In this document: positions 1 to 10,624 of the stretch, piece by piece
Layout: each line of letters starts with the position of its first letter
Position numbering within the stretch: the first letter of the stretch is position 1
Source: Liolophura sinensis
Lineage: Eukaryota > Mollusca > Polyplacophora > Chitonida > Chitonidae
Assembly: GCF_032854445.1 (NCBI RefSeq)
Contig: NC_088303.1
Span: 1,125,501 to 1,189,500, forward strand
DNA: 64,000 bases
Reading direction: 5' to 3'
The notes under the pieces: generated by a model
What the model saw: only the letters and a program-made list of their open reading frames with translations
Told to the model about the DNA's origin: nothing
Databases searched by the model: none
Translations under genes and position numbers: made by a program

Positions 1-427
1 ATGATCATTTGGCAATTTCATGATCATGTTGCAATTATACGATCATGTCGCAGTCCACAAATAATAAAGCAATGTGGATCAAATATGTAAAAGTACACGT
101 TATAATCCCTCATTATTATCCACTCCATCAACAAACCCAATTAACACAGTGTGCAACTATGAGGAAGAAACACACAAACAGACGCTCTGTATTGCTAGTC
201 TTGTTTTCATCAATTCCGTCAATGTAAACCTATTGATTTCTGACGCAACAAAAGTTCAAATTTTGCCTTACTGGGGGAGAGCAATAAAAGGCAGGGGTAC
301 GTGTATTTAATTGAAATCAAATTTGTATTGGTGAAAGATATGTTAAATTATTAACTTTTAACAGTGTATTAGTTATAGTAACAATGTAACAACAACAGTG
401 TAACAATGAATGAGTGGAGGTTAATTC

Positions 428-1396
428 ACAGCTCTTTAGACAAATCACAGAGCCTACGGGTTGACAACTATACAAATCACAGAGCCTACGGGTTGACAAA
501 TATACAAATCACACAGCCTACGGATTGACAAATATACAAATCACACAGCCTACGGATTGACAGATATACATATTACACAGCCTACTGGTTGACAACGAAA
601 CTAAGCATACAGCCTACTGGTTGACAACCATACAAATCACACAGCCTACGGATTTACAACAATACACATTGTACAGCCTACTGGTTAACAGCAATACTAA
701 TCAAACAGCTTACGGATTGACAAATATAAACATTACACAGCCTACTGGTTGACAACCATACAAATCACACAGCCTACGGATTGACAACTATAAAATTACA
801 CAGCCTACGGTTGACAAATATACAAATCACACAGCCTACTGATTAACAACTATACACATTACACTGCCCACTGGTTGACAACCATACAAATCACACACCC
901 TACGGATTAACAACCATTACACAGCCTACGGGTTGACAACTGTACAAATCACACAGCCTACGAATTGAAAACTATACATATCACACACACTACGGATTGA
1001 CAAATATACAAATTACACAGCCTTCTGGTTGACAACTATACACATTACACAGCCTACGGATTGACAACAATACAAATTACACAGCCTACGGATTGGAAAC
1101 TATACACATTACACTGCCTACGGTTCGAGAACTATACAAATTACACAGTTTACGGATTGACAACTATACAAATTACACAGCCTACTGGTTGACAACTATA
1201 CAAATTACACAGCCTACGGACTGACAATTATACAAATTACAAAGCCTACGGTTCGAGAACTATACAAACCACACAGCCTACGGACTGACAACTATACAAA
1301 TTACACAGCCTACGGTTTGACAACTATACAAATTACACAGCCTACGGATTGACAATTATACAAATGACACAGCCTACGGACTGACAACTATTCAGT
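428..1396. repeat. Minisatellite, about 32-bp unit, about 30 copies
   Basis: Degenerate units built on CACAGCCTACGGATTGACAA recur every 31-32 bp. No gene is seen in 1-427, and nothing is recognisable in 1397-2028. Confidence 0.93.
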
Positions 1397-2027
1397 GCAG
1401 ATGAAGTTACAAGAAATGCATGTTATCCACTAGCAAATAACTCCTGGTCTTATCCTCGTTATGCTTACATATAAATATGTTACTAAACATCAATAATAAA
1501 CAATATTTTAAGTAAATAAGTAAACTAATTCTAGTTGTAACTTCTAACTAAATGTCTCCGGTACCTAACCATCAGTTTTAAAATACTGTAAATCACATTG
1601 ATAACTATACTGAGGTTTTGTAGGCTATCAGCTCTGATGGCCTGATGACCCTCAAACTTGATAGATTACTTCTCCTGGATCGTCTGTATGGATGTGGAGC
1701 AAAATGACGACTTCATAATGTGCTAGAGATTCAATGCCCACAAGCCTGTTTATTTCTGCGGTGAGATTTGGCGATTGATCCTAATGATGAATCTGTATTT
1801 AAGCATCAAGCAAGAAGAAAGAGTAGGGAGTGGAACATTGGTGGTAATAAATGAGTAATAAAGGGGCGATTTTGTACAAAATATAGCCTGCTTGGTCTGT
1901 AACTGGAGACCACCTCACCAAATCAATCATCGAAAGTCCTGGGGCTTCCGGATCGCGTAATACTACAGGCTTACAGGTAAAAAGTGTTACTTGTTCAGTA
2001 TACCGGTGTCAGTGACTGGCGAGGATG

Positions 2028-2028
<1 letters not shown>

Positions 2029-2069
<41 letters not shown>

Positions 2070-2086
2070 CACAGCACACAGACACA

Positions 2087-2145
<59 letters not shown>
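2029..2145. repeat. CA dinucleotide microsatellite
   Basis: About 117 bp of CA repeat with a short interrupted centre (CAGCACAG, CAGACACAGA). The sequence from 2146 to 2826 holds no recognisable feature other than the presumed gene A upstream region. Confidence 0.97.
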
Positions 2146-2147
<2 letters not shown>

Positions 2148-2826
2148 TCGGGTGTGCACAAAGGTCCACCAGACTCTCAGGTGTGTACAAAGATACACCA
2201 GACTGCTACGCATGTATATGTGCGACGAGGACAATGCCGGAATTTTAACCTAAGTATCCTACCCATGTAATCACAGACACGGTCATGTATGTAATGATAC
2301 ACTTCGATGTAAAAGAAGCGGTGACCTTTAGAAATTAAATTCATGAATTTTATTTTTCAATCTCAAGCTCTTTGTTATGGTCTTTAAAAAAACACAAGCC
2401 ACGATTTTAGCGTAAAATAAGGATGCTTGTAAGACATAAAGAAATTTTATTTCATAAGAAAGAAATAAAACATTAATTTGATCAGTCCATCGTAGTGAGG
2501 ACGGAAAAACATTAATATGCTTAACTGAGGTTACAAAATAAGTGCATTCAGCCAGTAAATATTTTGTCAGTTCAGTCTTCTGTGGCCGAATCGGTGTACC
2601 ACTTTTCCAATGTAACTATGACATCAAACGTTACACGTGTTTGATGTGTATCGATTTGAAAACTGTTCAATTAACATACACGAAGGTTAACGTCCTATCT
2701 GTTGGTTGAAACGAAGTCATTTTGACGTTAGAAGAACAGGTGTGATATTTTCCACACTAGACTAGTAGGCTATCTACTCCATGGGTTTTTATCCCTTCAA
2801 TTCGACACACTGTTGACGCGTTCAAC

Positions 2827-5800
2827 ATGGGAGTTAGTCTTTTGTCGATCGTCTTGGCGGGACAAATTTTGCTGGCTGCCTCTGATTATTCTGCGTTGGA
2901 TGCAGGTAAGACTATATGCAGGCCTTTACTCTCCCAGTTTACAGATATCTCTTTACTTCTTTCCGTATTTAATTGTTGATTAACGCCAAACCCAAAGATT
3001 TCTCAGTTATACCAAGGAGGTCAGTTTTTGTGTGCAGGAAACCAGAGGAGCCGGGGAAAACCACCGACCTTTGGACAGTTCCTGTAGAACTTTTTCACAT
3101 GTCACATGTATGTGCACATAGTAGGCACACTTTAATTGTGCTAGACAAGTGGTCTTCAACGAACATTAGTCCCCGCAAACGGTCACACAAGAGTCGCCCT
3201 CGACTTATTGTCACCAAACCTGGGAAATATAAGTTCGCTGTCTAAGGCCGGGTGTGAACCCACCACGTATGTCCGATTTTAAAGCAATAAACCCCAGAGA
3301 CATAGACTGTATATACACGTTGATCTGTAGCCATGAGCATAACAAAAATATCGATGACCATAAAAACATTGTCATTTGTGAAGAGAACGTCTAAGATGTA
3401 GATATATAGGCCTATTCAGAAATCAGTTCTAATTCTAATGTAACACTCAACTCTCTGTAAGCCACGGCGGCATCTGCCCAATGAGGACGCAGGTTCGAGT
3501 CCAGCTATCGCTTTGTCAAGTACATTGTGAAGAGTGATGGTTTAAAGCAGTCGAGTTCAGCTCTCGCAGTGTCAGGTACATTGTGAAGAGAGATTGTTTA
3601 CTGCAGTCGAGTTCAGCTCTCGCATTATCAGGTGCCATGGGAAGACAGATGGTTTACTTCAGTCGAGTTCAGCTCTCGCATTGTCAAGTGCATTGTGAAG
3701 AGCGATGGTTTACTGCAGTCATATCAGCTCTCGCATTGTCAGGTACATTGTGAAGAGAGACGGTTAAAGCAGTCGAGTCAGCTCTTGTATTGTCAGTACA
3801 TTGTGAAAACAGATGGTTTACTTACTTCAGTTGAGTTCAGATCTTCATTATAAAGTACAGTGTGAAGAGAGATGGTTTACTTCAGTCGAGTTCAGATCCC
3901 CCATTATAGAGGTATATTGTGAAGAGAGATTGTTTACTGCGGCCACTCCGGTTTCCTCCAGAGAAAGGAAAAGGTGATTGATGGAGCTCCGCGAAGAGGT
4001 GGCCAATAAGATTTTGTTCAACAGATTCGTTTCTCGCATATTTATACAATATTCCAAAATCGTATGCACACGTATTATGCAGAAGAGAATAGAGATGGTG
4101 AGTTAATGGTGCTACCACGTGGGCCCGTCCCCAGGGCTAGTTTACGGCAGATTTTTCGAGACGACTTCACTCATTAACCGGAACCATTGGGACCTTGATG
4201 CGAGTGCGTCTCAGGGTGGGGTATGTTGATAAACGATATGTTGATGGTATTACACTGGAGTATAATATATCGAGACGTTATTACAAATGTAGCTAGACTG
4301 TGGCAAGAAAGTCAGTTTGCTCGATCAGCTTCTGAATTAGTAGATTCTCGTCCACTTATTTTATGTTTGTTTGAATGGTGTGTAACACAGTGTTCAAGAA
4401 TTTTACCCCTAATGTGACGCCGATCAGGATTTCCCCCTGAAATGTGACGCCGATGAGGTTTTCCCAGTAAAATGTGACGCCGATCAGGTTTATCCCCCCC
4501 CCCTCCCCCAATGTGACACCGATCATGATTTTCTCCCCAAAATGTAATACCGATCAGGATCAGGATCAGGATAAAATGTGACGCTGATCAGGTTTTCTCC
4601 TTGAAATGTGACGCAGATCAGGGTTTCCCCGTAAAATGTGACGCAGATCAGGGTTTCCCTTAAGATGTGACGCCGTTCAGGTTTACCCCCCCCCCCCACC
4701 CCCCCCCCCCCCACCCCCCCACAGAATATGACGCCGATCAGGATTTTCTCCCCAAAATGTTACCCCGATCAGGATTTCCCCGTAAAATATGACGCCGATC
4801 AGGTCCCCTCCCCCGACCCCCCTCAAAATGAGGGTTTTCTCTCAAAAATATGACGCCGATCCGGTTTCCTTCCCCCAAAATGTGACGCCGATCAGGTTTT
4901 TCCTCTAAAATGTGACGTCGATCAGGTTTTTCCTCTAAAATGTGACACCGATCAGGTTTTTCCCCTAAATGTGACGCCGATCAGGTTTTTCCTCTAAAAT
5001 GTGACGCCGATCAGGTTTCCTTCCTGAAAAGTGACACCGATCAGATTTTTCCCCTAAAATGTGACGCCGATCAGGTTTTCCCTAAAATGTGACGCTGATC
5101 AGGTTTTTCCTCTAAAATGTGACGCCGATCAGGTTTTTCCCCTAAAATGTGACGCGGATCAGGTTTTTCGTCTAAAAATGTGACGCCGATCAGGTTTTTC
5201 CTCTAAAATGTGACACCGATCAGGTTTTCCTCCTGTAAAATGTGACGCCTATCATTTTTTTCCCTAAAAATGTGACGCGGATCAGGTTTTTCCTCTAAAA
5301 TGTGACGCCAATCAGGTTTTTCCCCTAAAATGTGACACCGATCAAGTTTTTCCCCTAAAATGTGACGCCGATCAGGTTTGTGCTCTAAAATGTGACACCG
5401 ATCAGGTTTTTGCTCTAAAATGTGACGCCGATCAGGTTTTTCCTCTAAAATATGACGCCGATCAGGTTTTTCCCCGAAAATGTGACGCCGATCAGGTTTT
5501 TCCCTGTGACGCCGATCAGGTTTTTCCCCTAAAATGTGAGGCCAATCAGGTTTTCCTCCTGAAAAGTGACGCCGATCAGGTTTTTCCCCTAAAATGTGAC
5601 GCGGATCAGGTTTTTCGTCTAAAATGTGACGCCGATCAGGTTTTTCCTCTAAAATGTGACACCGATCAGGTTTTCCTCCTGTAAAATGTGACGCCGATCA
5701 TTTTTTCCCCCTAAAATGTGACGCGGATCAGGTTTTTCCTCTAAAATGTGACGCCAATCAGGTTTTTCCTCTAAAATGTGACACCGATCAAGTTTTTCCC

Positions 5801-8800
5801 CTAAAATGTGACGCCGATCAGGTTTGTGCTCTAGAATGTGACTCCGATCAGGTTTTTGCTCTAAAATGTGACGCCGATCAGGTTTTTCCTCTAAAATATG
5901 ACGCCGATCAGGTTTTTTCCCCTAAAATGTGACGCCGATCAGGTTTTTCCCTTTGACGCCGATCAGGTTTTTCCCCTAAAATGTGAGGCCAATCAGGTTT
6001 TCCTCCTGAAGAGTGACGCCGATCAGGTTTTTCCCCTAAAATGTGACGCGGATCATTTTTTTCCCCTAAAATGTGACGCCGATCAGGTTTTCACCCTAAA
6101 ATGTGACGCCGATCAGGTTTTCCACCTGAAATGTGACGCCGATCAGGTTTACCTCTCCCAAAATGTGACGCCGATCAGGTTTTCCCTCCAAGATGTGACG
6201 CCGATCAGGTTTTCCTCCTGAAATGTGACGCCGATCAGGTTTATGTGGAGGAGAAACCGAAGGGTCCGGAGTAAACACTGATCATCGACGGATTTCTTAC
6301 AAATCTTTTGGCCGCAGATGAAAAATCTACGTTTGTCTAGGGCCCGCGTACGGCTGTCTTGAGCAGCGCCTTAGCCAGCAGATCCGGCAATGCCTACCGA
6401 CACATTCAGTTTTTAACGCCTGTCTTTCCATTTCGCTGATAAGTTTATATCGTACATTTCAGTAAATTTTGACGAATGCAAATGAATAAAGGACATTTTT
6501 TTCTTTCGGAAAGTTTTAGAAAAAAAATTGAGAGTGAATACATGTAACTCTTTTTTACTACAGCACAACGAATTTCAGATCTACTCCCCAGAAAGTCACA
6601 ACTGCTACACCCACAACGGACATATGTACTTAAAACCCGTGAGTCTGTGAAAAGAAACATTAATGTGTACCTTATGTAGAGACAAGGCTTTGCTGTTTGG
6701 TCCGTTAAATGTAACGAGCTGTAGAAGCCTGGAAACAGTCTATATGACAACAAACACGATAAAGTGTATTATTGCCTAGATTTAGATATTTTTAGGTAAC
6801 ACACTCACTTATAACTTAAATGTTATATATAGCTATAGCAAGGTTAAATCTAACATATTGCCGGTGGTCGGGAAGGGAAATCAATTATAATGTTAGGGAA
6901 ACACTTTGTGAAGTGTTATACACTTAATACTGTAGTAAATGCTTTGAACGAGTTGCAATCTAACTCCATTATTTGTATAATTATTATAACACAGCATTAT
7001 AAGTGTTAAAAAGCCTTGTAATCTATAACATTACGCTGTAACCTACAAACGATCAGTATACGTGACGTAATATTTTAAGACGTTAGCATTTATATTTTAA
7101 GGTATTTCACATGTTGTACCATTATAGTGTTTTAACTGGGCAGTGTATAAGAATGAAGGTGTGTATAGGTGCAGCGATTCCTTGACATGCTAACCTGCTT
7201 CAGACGGTTTGTCACATTATTTTGTGGACAAAATGGTAATCGTTCATTTGAAAAAATTGTGTTTTTGCCTTTCTGTAAATTGATATTAGAGATTTGCAAT
7301 TTTACATCTCAGACATTAACGTCGGACAAGTTTGGACTGGATTTTCTATTTCACGGCACACTGGATGTAAAAAGTAAGTCATTTTAATGCATGGGTAAAC
7401 CTTGCAAGCCCTTCGGTGACAAACATAAGATAATTCTAGAGGGTATGTAAAAAAAAGAAAAAAGTAAATACACATGTAAATATTCAGCTGGTTGACAACT
7501 GGGTAGGACGCTACATATTATTTCCGAAATGCAGAGACAATTGTAAGCAAATTTAAGCTCTCGTACATTCATAATGATAATATTTATTAACGCTCACAAA
7601 ATCGCATAATCGCACAGCTGAATTTAGAACTGTTTTTGTTCTTCAGAGCAGTGGGGCTACTGTAATCCAACGTGGAACAATGGCTGCTACAGGAACGCCC
7701 CAAAGATCATTCGATCATACCACCTATAATGTCATGCTATATGCGCTCTAAAGTTTCCTTCAAGTATGGGAAACTGGAGATCATGGCCAAGATGCCCAAA
7801 GGCGATTGGTTGTGGCCAGGTACGTGGGGATTTATAACGGTGGCTTGTCGGTTGAAAAAATCAGAAATTTTCTTACTTCACTGGTAATTATAACTTTCAG
7901 ACTAAGCTTGAAAGCATTATTACTGTAGACGTGGTTAGATAATTACGTATGACAAATGAAAATGAAAATATTTCAAGCTGTTTTGACTTTTTTGATGTAT
8001 TATTGTATGTGCTTTTGTCTGCGACGTTTCAGCTTTGTGGCTGATGCCGAAACACGGTCATTACGGAGGATGGCCGAGATCGGGGGAGATTGATGTCGCC
8101 GAGCTCCTGGGTAAGACTGTAATATGAGACCGATTTTGATTTAAACGACATGAGGGATTAAGTTCGTGTATAGCGCGAAATCTCGTCAGCATGAATTAGA
8201 CTGACAACGACCACATTGATGAGAGGCTTCTGGGTCATTGCGCCGCGCTGGCGTGCTGACTCCCTCGGCCACGGAGGCTCCACTATGAATTTGTAATGTA
8301 TGACGTGTTTGTATATACCACACGGAAACCAAATTTGTCTGGAGATCTTATCTGTCCAAAAAAGGAAAAACAGGACATGTTGACATTCTGGCCGTGTTTG
8401 TTCTGCTGCAGGAAACACGAACTATGGCAGTCTGGGCATACAAAGAACCACCGCCTCTCTACACTTTGGTAACGATCGAAGTCACGACAAACACTTAATA
8501 AATCAGCAGTAAGTATTTCCTGTCCAAATGATATTTTAACCCCTTCCTACAGCTTGTACAGAGCACTCGGTATAGCGTGACAGATATCAACAAATGCATC
8601 ATGTTTTATCTAATAACACATTCATCGTTATTCATTCAACACACATTGTACAGACTTTAGAAAAAAGGACATCTGACATCTTCTGGCTCATCGACCTGAA
8701 GCGTCTTGTCCAGGTAATCAACCGTCGCCTGATCAATGATATCACAGGTTCAAATCTTGCTCTGGCAAATTCACATTCAGGTTTAAGTTGGTTGGTTTGT

Positions 8801-9055
8801 CATTTTCTTGGTGAAGGACCATTTTATTGTTGTTTAACGCCATATACTCATGAATTTTCCGCCATCATAAAAGTTACTGTACACATTCTTGAGTGTTAGA
8901 CTCAAGTCATAAGAAACATACACTTGTAGATACATACATCATGCATGAAATGTACCATCAAATCAATTCGTTTTGTTTTGCAGCTGGCTACATGGCTCAA
9001 CGTATGGTGACGGCTTTCATAAATACACGTTAGACTGGTCGCCTTCGCATATCAA
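2827..9055 (+). CDS. Gene A, exons 1-8: secreted GH16 endo-1,3-beta-glucanase (first contig)
   Basis: Eight exons end in GT donors and follow AG acceptors: 2827-2905, 4083-4220, 6564-6638, 7313-7373, 7647-7819, 8033-8110, 8412-8508 and 8984-9055. Exon 1 encodes a signal peptide ([19 protein letters not shown]). Exon 2 carries the RQIFRDDF motif, exon 3 [10 protein letters not shown], exon 4 [18 protein letters not shown], exon 5 [19 protein letters not shown], exon 6 the catalytic [11 protein letters not shown], exon 7 [11 protein letters not shown] and exon 8 [16 protein letters not shown]. In GH16 enzymes of the E-x-D-x-x-E type the first Glu is the nucleophile and the last the acid/base, so the enzyme should be active on beta-1,3-glucan. 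As read, exon 2 is 2 nt short and exon 5 is 1 nt short (four Cs where the second contig has five), so this copy does not translate through. Exons 9 and 10 lie beyond the gap. Exon phases match gene B exactly. It could instead be a pseudogene, but the second contig argues for sequence errors. Confidence 0.88.
3490..3945. repeat. Minisatellite, about 57-bp unit, gene A intron 1
   Basis: About eight degenerate copies of a unit containing GTCGAGTTCAGCTCTCGCAT and CATTGTGAAGAGAGATGG. It ends about 140 bp before exon 2. The preceding intron stretch 2906-3489 shows nothing recognisable. Confidence 0.88.
4083..4220 (+). CDS. Gene A exon 2 with frame defect
   Basis: The exon follows a TGCAG acceptor and ends at GTATGT. 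It reads E-E-N-R-D-G-E then [19 protein letters not shown] in one frame and [15 protein letters not shown] in another. The switch falls at about 4170-4177. The aligned gene B exon 2 (27997-28151) has nine bases between the DDF codons and the next aligned codon; here there are seven. The deficit sits beside short C and A runs, which fits two single-base homopolymer losses, but a true disabling mutation cannot be excluded because the second contig does not reach this exon. Confidence 0.8.
4404..6245. repeat. Minisatellite, about 30-bp GATCAGG unit, gene A intron 2
   Basis: About 60 units of the type AAAATGTGACGCCGATCAGG plus a T/C-rich linker that varies between copies. It contains pure C/A runs at 4685-4725. 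The second contig begins within the same array. Confidence 0.95.
8186..8281 (-). mobile_element. SINE fragment (tRNA-like head), gene A intron 6, first contig
   Basis: The reverse strand reads GGCCGAGGGAGTCAGCACGC and on through the A-box/B-box-like head seen in complete copies of the SINE in this window (for example 35837-36109). The tail is missing. Confidence 0.75.
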
Positions 9056-9331
9056 GTAAGAGACCATCCATTCATAAGTACATGTTAGTCTGGTTGCTTT
9101 CGCATATCAGGTAATGACGATCAATTCATAAGTACACGTTAGATTGGTCGTCTTCACATATCAAGTAAGTACACATTAGACTGGTCGCCTTCGCATAACA
9201 AGTAAGTTGACATTCATTCATAAGTACACATTAGACTGGACGCCTTCGCATATGAAGTAAGTGACCATTCATTCATAAGTACACGTTAGACTGGTCGCCT
9301 TCGTATATCAAGTAAGTGACCATTCATTTAT
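9056..9331. repeat. Minisatellite derived from gene A exon 8 and its splice donor (first contig)
   Basis: Units of about 55 bp repeat the end of exon 8 (ACGTTAGACTGGTCGCCTTC, then GCATATCAA) with the donor GTAAGT and about 20 bp of intron. The array starts directly at the real donor and runs into the gap. Confidence 0.93.
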
Positions 9332-9531
9332 NNNNNNNNNNNNNNNNNNNNNNNNNNNNNNNNNNNNNNNNNNNNNNNNNNNNNNNNNNNNNNNNNNNNN
9401 NNNNNNNNNNNNNNNNNNNNNNNNNNNNNNNNNNNNNNNNNNNNNNNNNNNNNNNNNNNNNNNNNNNNNNNNNNNNNNNNNNNNNNNNNNNNNNNNNNNN
9501 NNNNNNNNNNNNNNNNNNNNNNNNNNNNNNN
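9332..9531. other. Assembly gap, exactly 200 N
   Basis: A run of 200 Ns, probably a fixed-size placeholder. The left flank ends inside the exon-8 array of gene A, and the right flank begins inside the GATCAGG array that belongs about 4.5 kb further upstream. Confidence 0.98.
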
Positions 9532-10275
9532 TCCTCTAAAATGTGACGCCGATCAGGTTTTCCTCCTGAAAAGTGACGCCGATCAGATTTTTCCCCTAAA
9601 ATGTGACGCTGATCAGTTTTTCCTCTAAATGTGCCGCCGATCAGGTTTTTCACCTAAAATGTGACGCCGATCAGGTTTTTCACCTAAAATGTGACGCCGA
9701 TCAGGTTTTTCGTCTAAAATGTGACGCCGATCAGGTTTTTCCTCTAAAATGTGACACCGATCAGGTTTTCCTCCTGTAAAATGTGACGCCGATCAGGTTT
9801 TTCCCCTAAAATGTGACGCCGATCAGGTTTTTCCTCTAAAATGTGACACCGATCAAGTTTTTCCCCTAAAATGTGACGCCGATCATGTTTTTTGCTCTAC
9901 AAATATGACACCGATCAGGTTTTTCTCCTAAAATGTGACGCCGATCAGGTTTTTCCCCTAAAATGTGACGCCGATCAGGTTTTTCCCCTAAAATGTGACG
10001 CCGATCAGGTTTTTCCACTAAAATGTGACGCCAATCAGGTTTTCCTCCTGAAAGTGACGCCGATCAGGTTTTTTCCCTAAAATGTGACGCGGATCATTTT
10101 TTCCCTAAAATGTGACGCCGATCAGGTTTTTCCCTAAAATGTGACGCCGACCAGGTTTTCCACTTGAAATGTGACGCCGACCAGGTTTACCCCTCCCAAA
10201 ATGTGACGCCGATCAGGTTTCCCTCTAAGATGTGACGCCGATCAGGTTTTCCCCCGTAAAATGTGACGCCGATCA
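9532..10275. repeat. Same GATCAGG minisatellite, start of second contig
   Basis: About 25 units of the array at 4404-6245. The distinctive GATCAGATTTTT variant near 9585 matches one near 5040, so this contig start corresponds to about 4989 on the first contig. The flank after the array (10276 on) matches 6241 on. Confidence 0.94.
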
Positions 10276-10624
10276 GGTTTATGTGGAGGAGAAACCGAAG
10301 CGTCCGGAGTAAACACTGATCATCGACGGATTTCTTACAAATCTTTTGGCCGCAGATGAAAAATCTACGTTTGTCTAGGGCCCGCGTACGGCTATATTGA
10401 GCAGCGCCTTAGCCAGCAGATCGGCAATGCCTACCGACACATTCAGTTTTTAACGCCTGTCTTTCCAATTCGCAGATAAGTTTATATCGTACATTTCAGT
10501 AAATTTCGACGAATGCAATGAATAAAGAGAATTAAATTTTACACACCTGAGGACATTTTTTTTCTTTCGGAAAGTTTTAGAAATAAAACTGAGAGTAAAT
10601 ACATGTAACTCTTTTTTACTACAG

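Noticed and set aside
428-1396. CRISPR-like regular repeats
   Set aside because: Units abut without unique spacers and are degenerate; the genome is eukaryotic. The same applies to all other arrays in the window.
6780-7140. AT-rich, partly palindromic segment with TTATAAGTGTT motifs in gene A intron 3
   Set aside because: No convincing terminal inverted repeats or target duplication; not called a MITE.
9316-9653. Open frames spanning the first N gap (and 46674-47156 spanning the second)
   Set aside because: Produced by undetermined bases.
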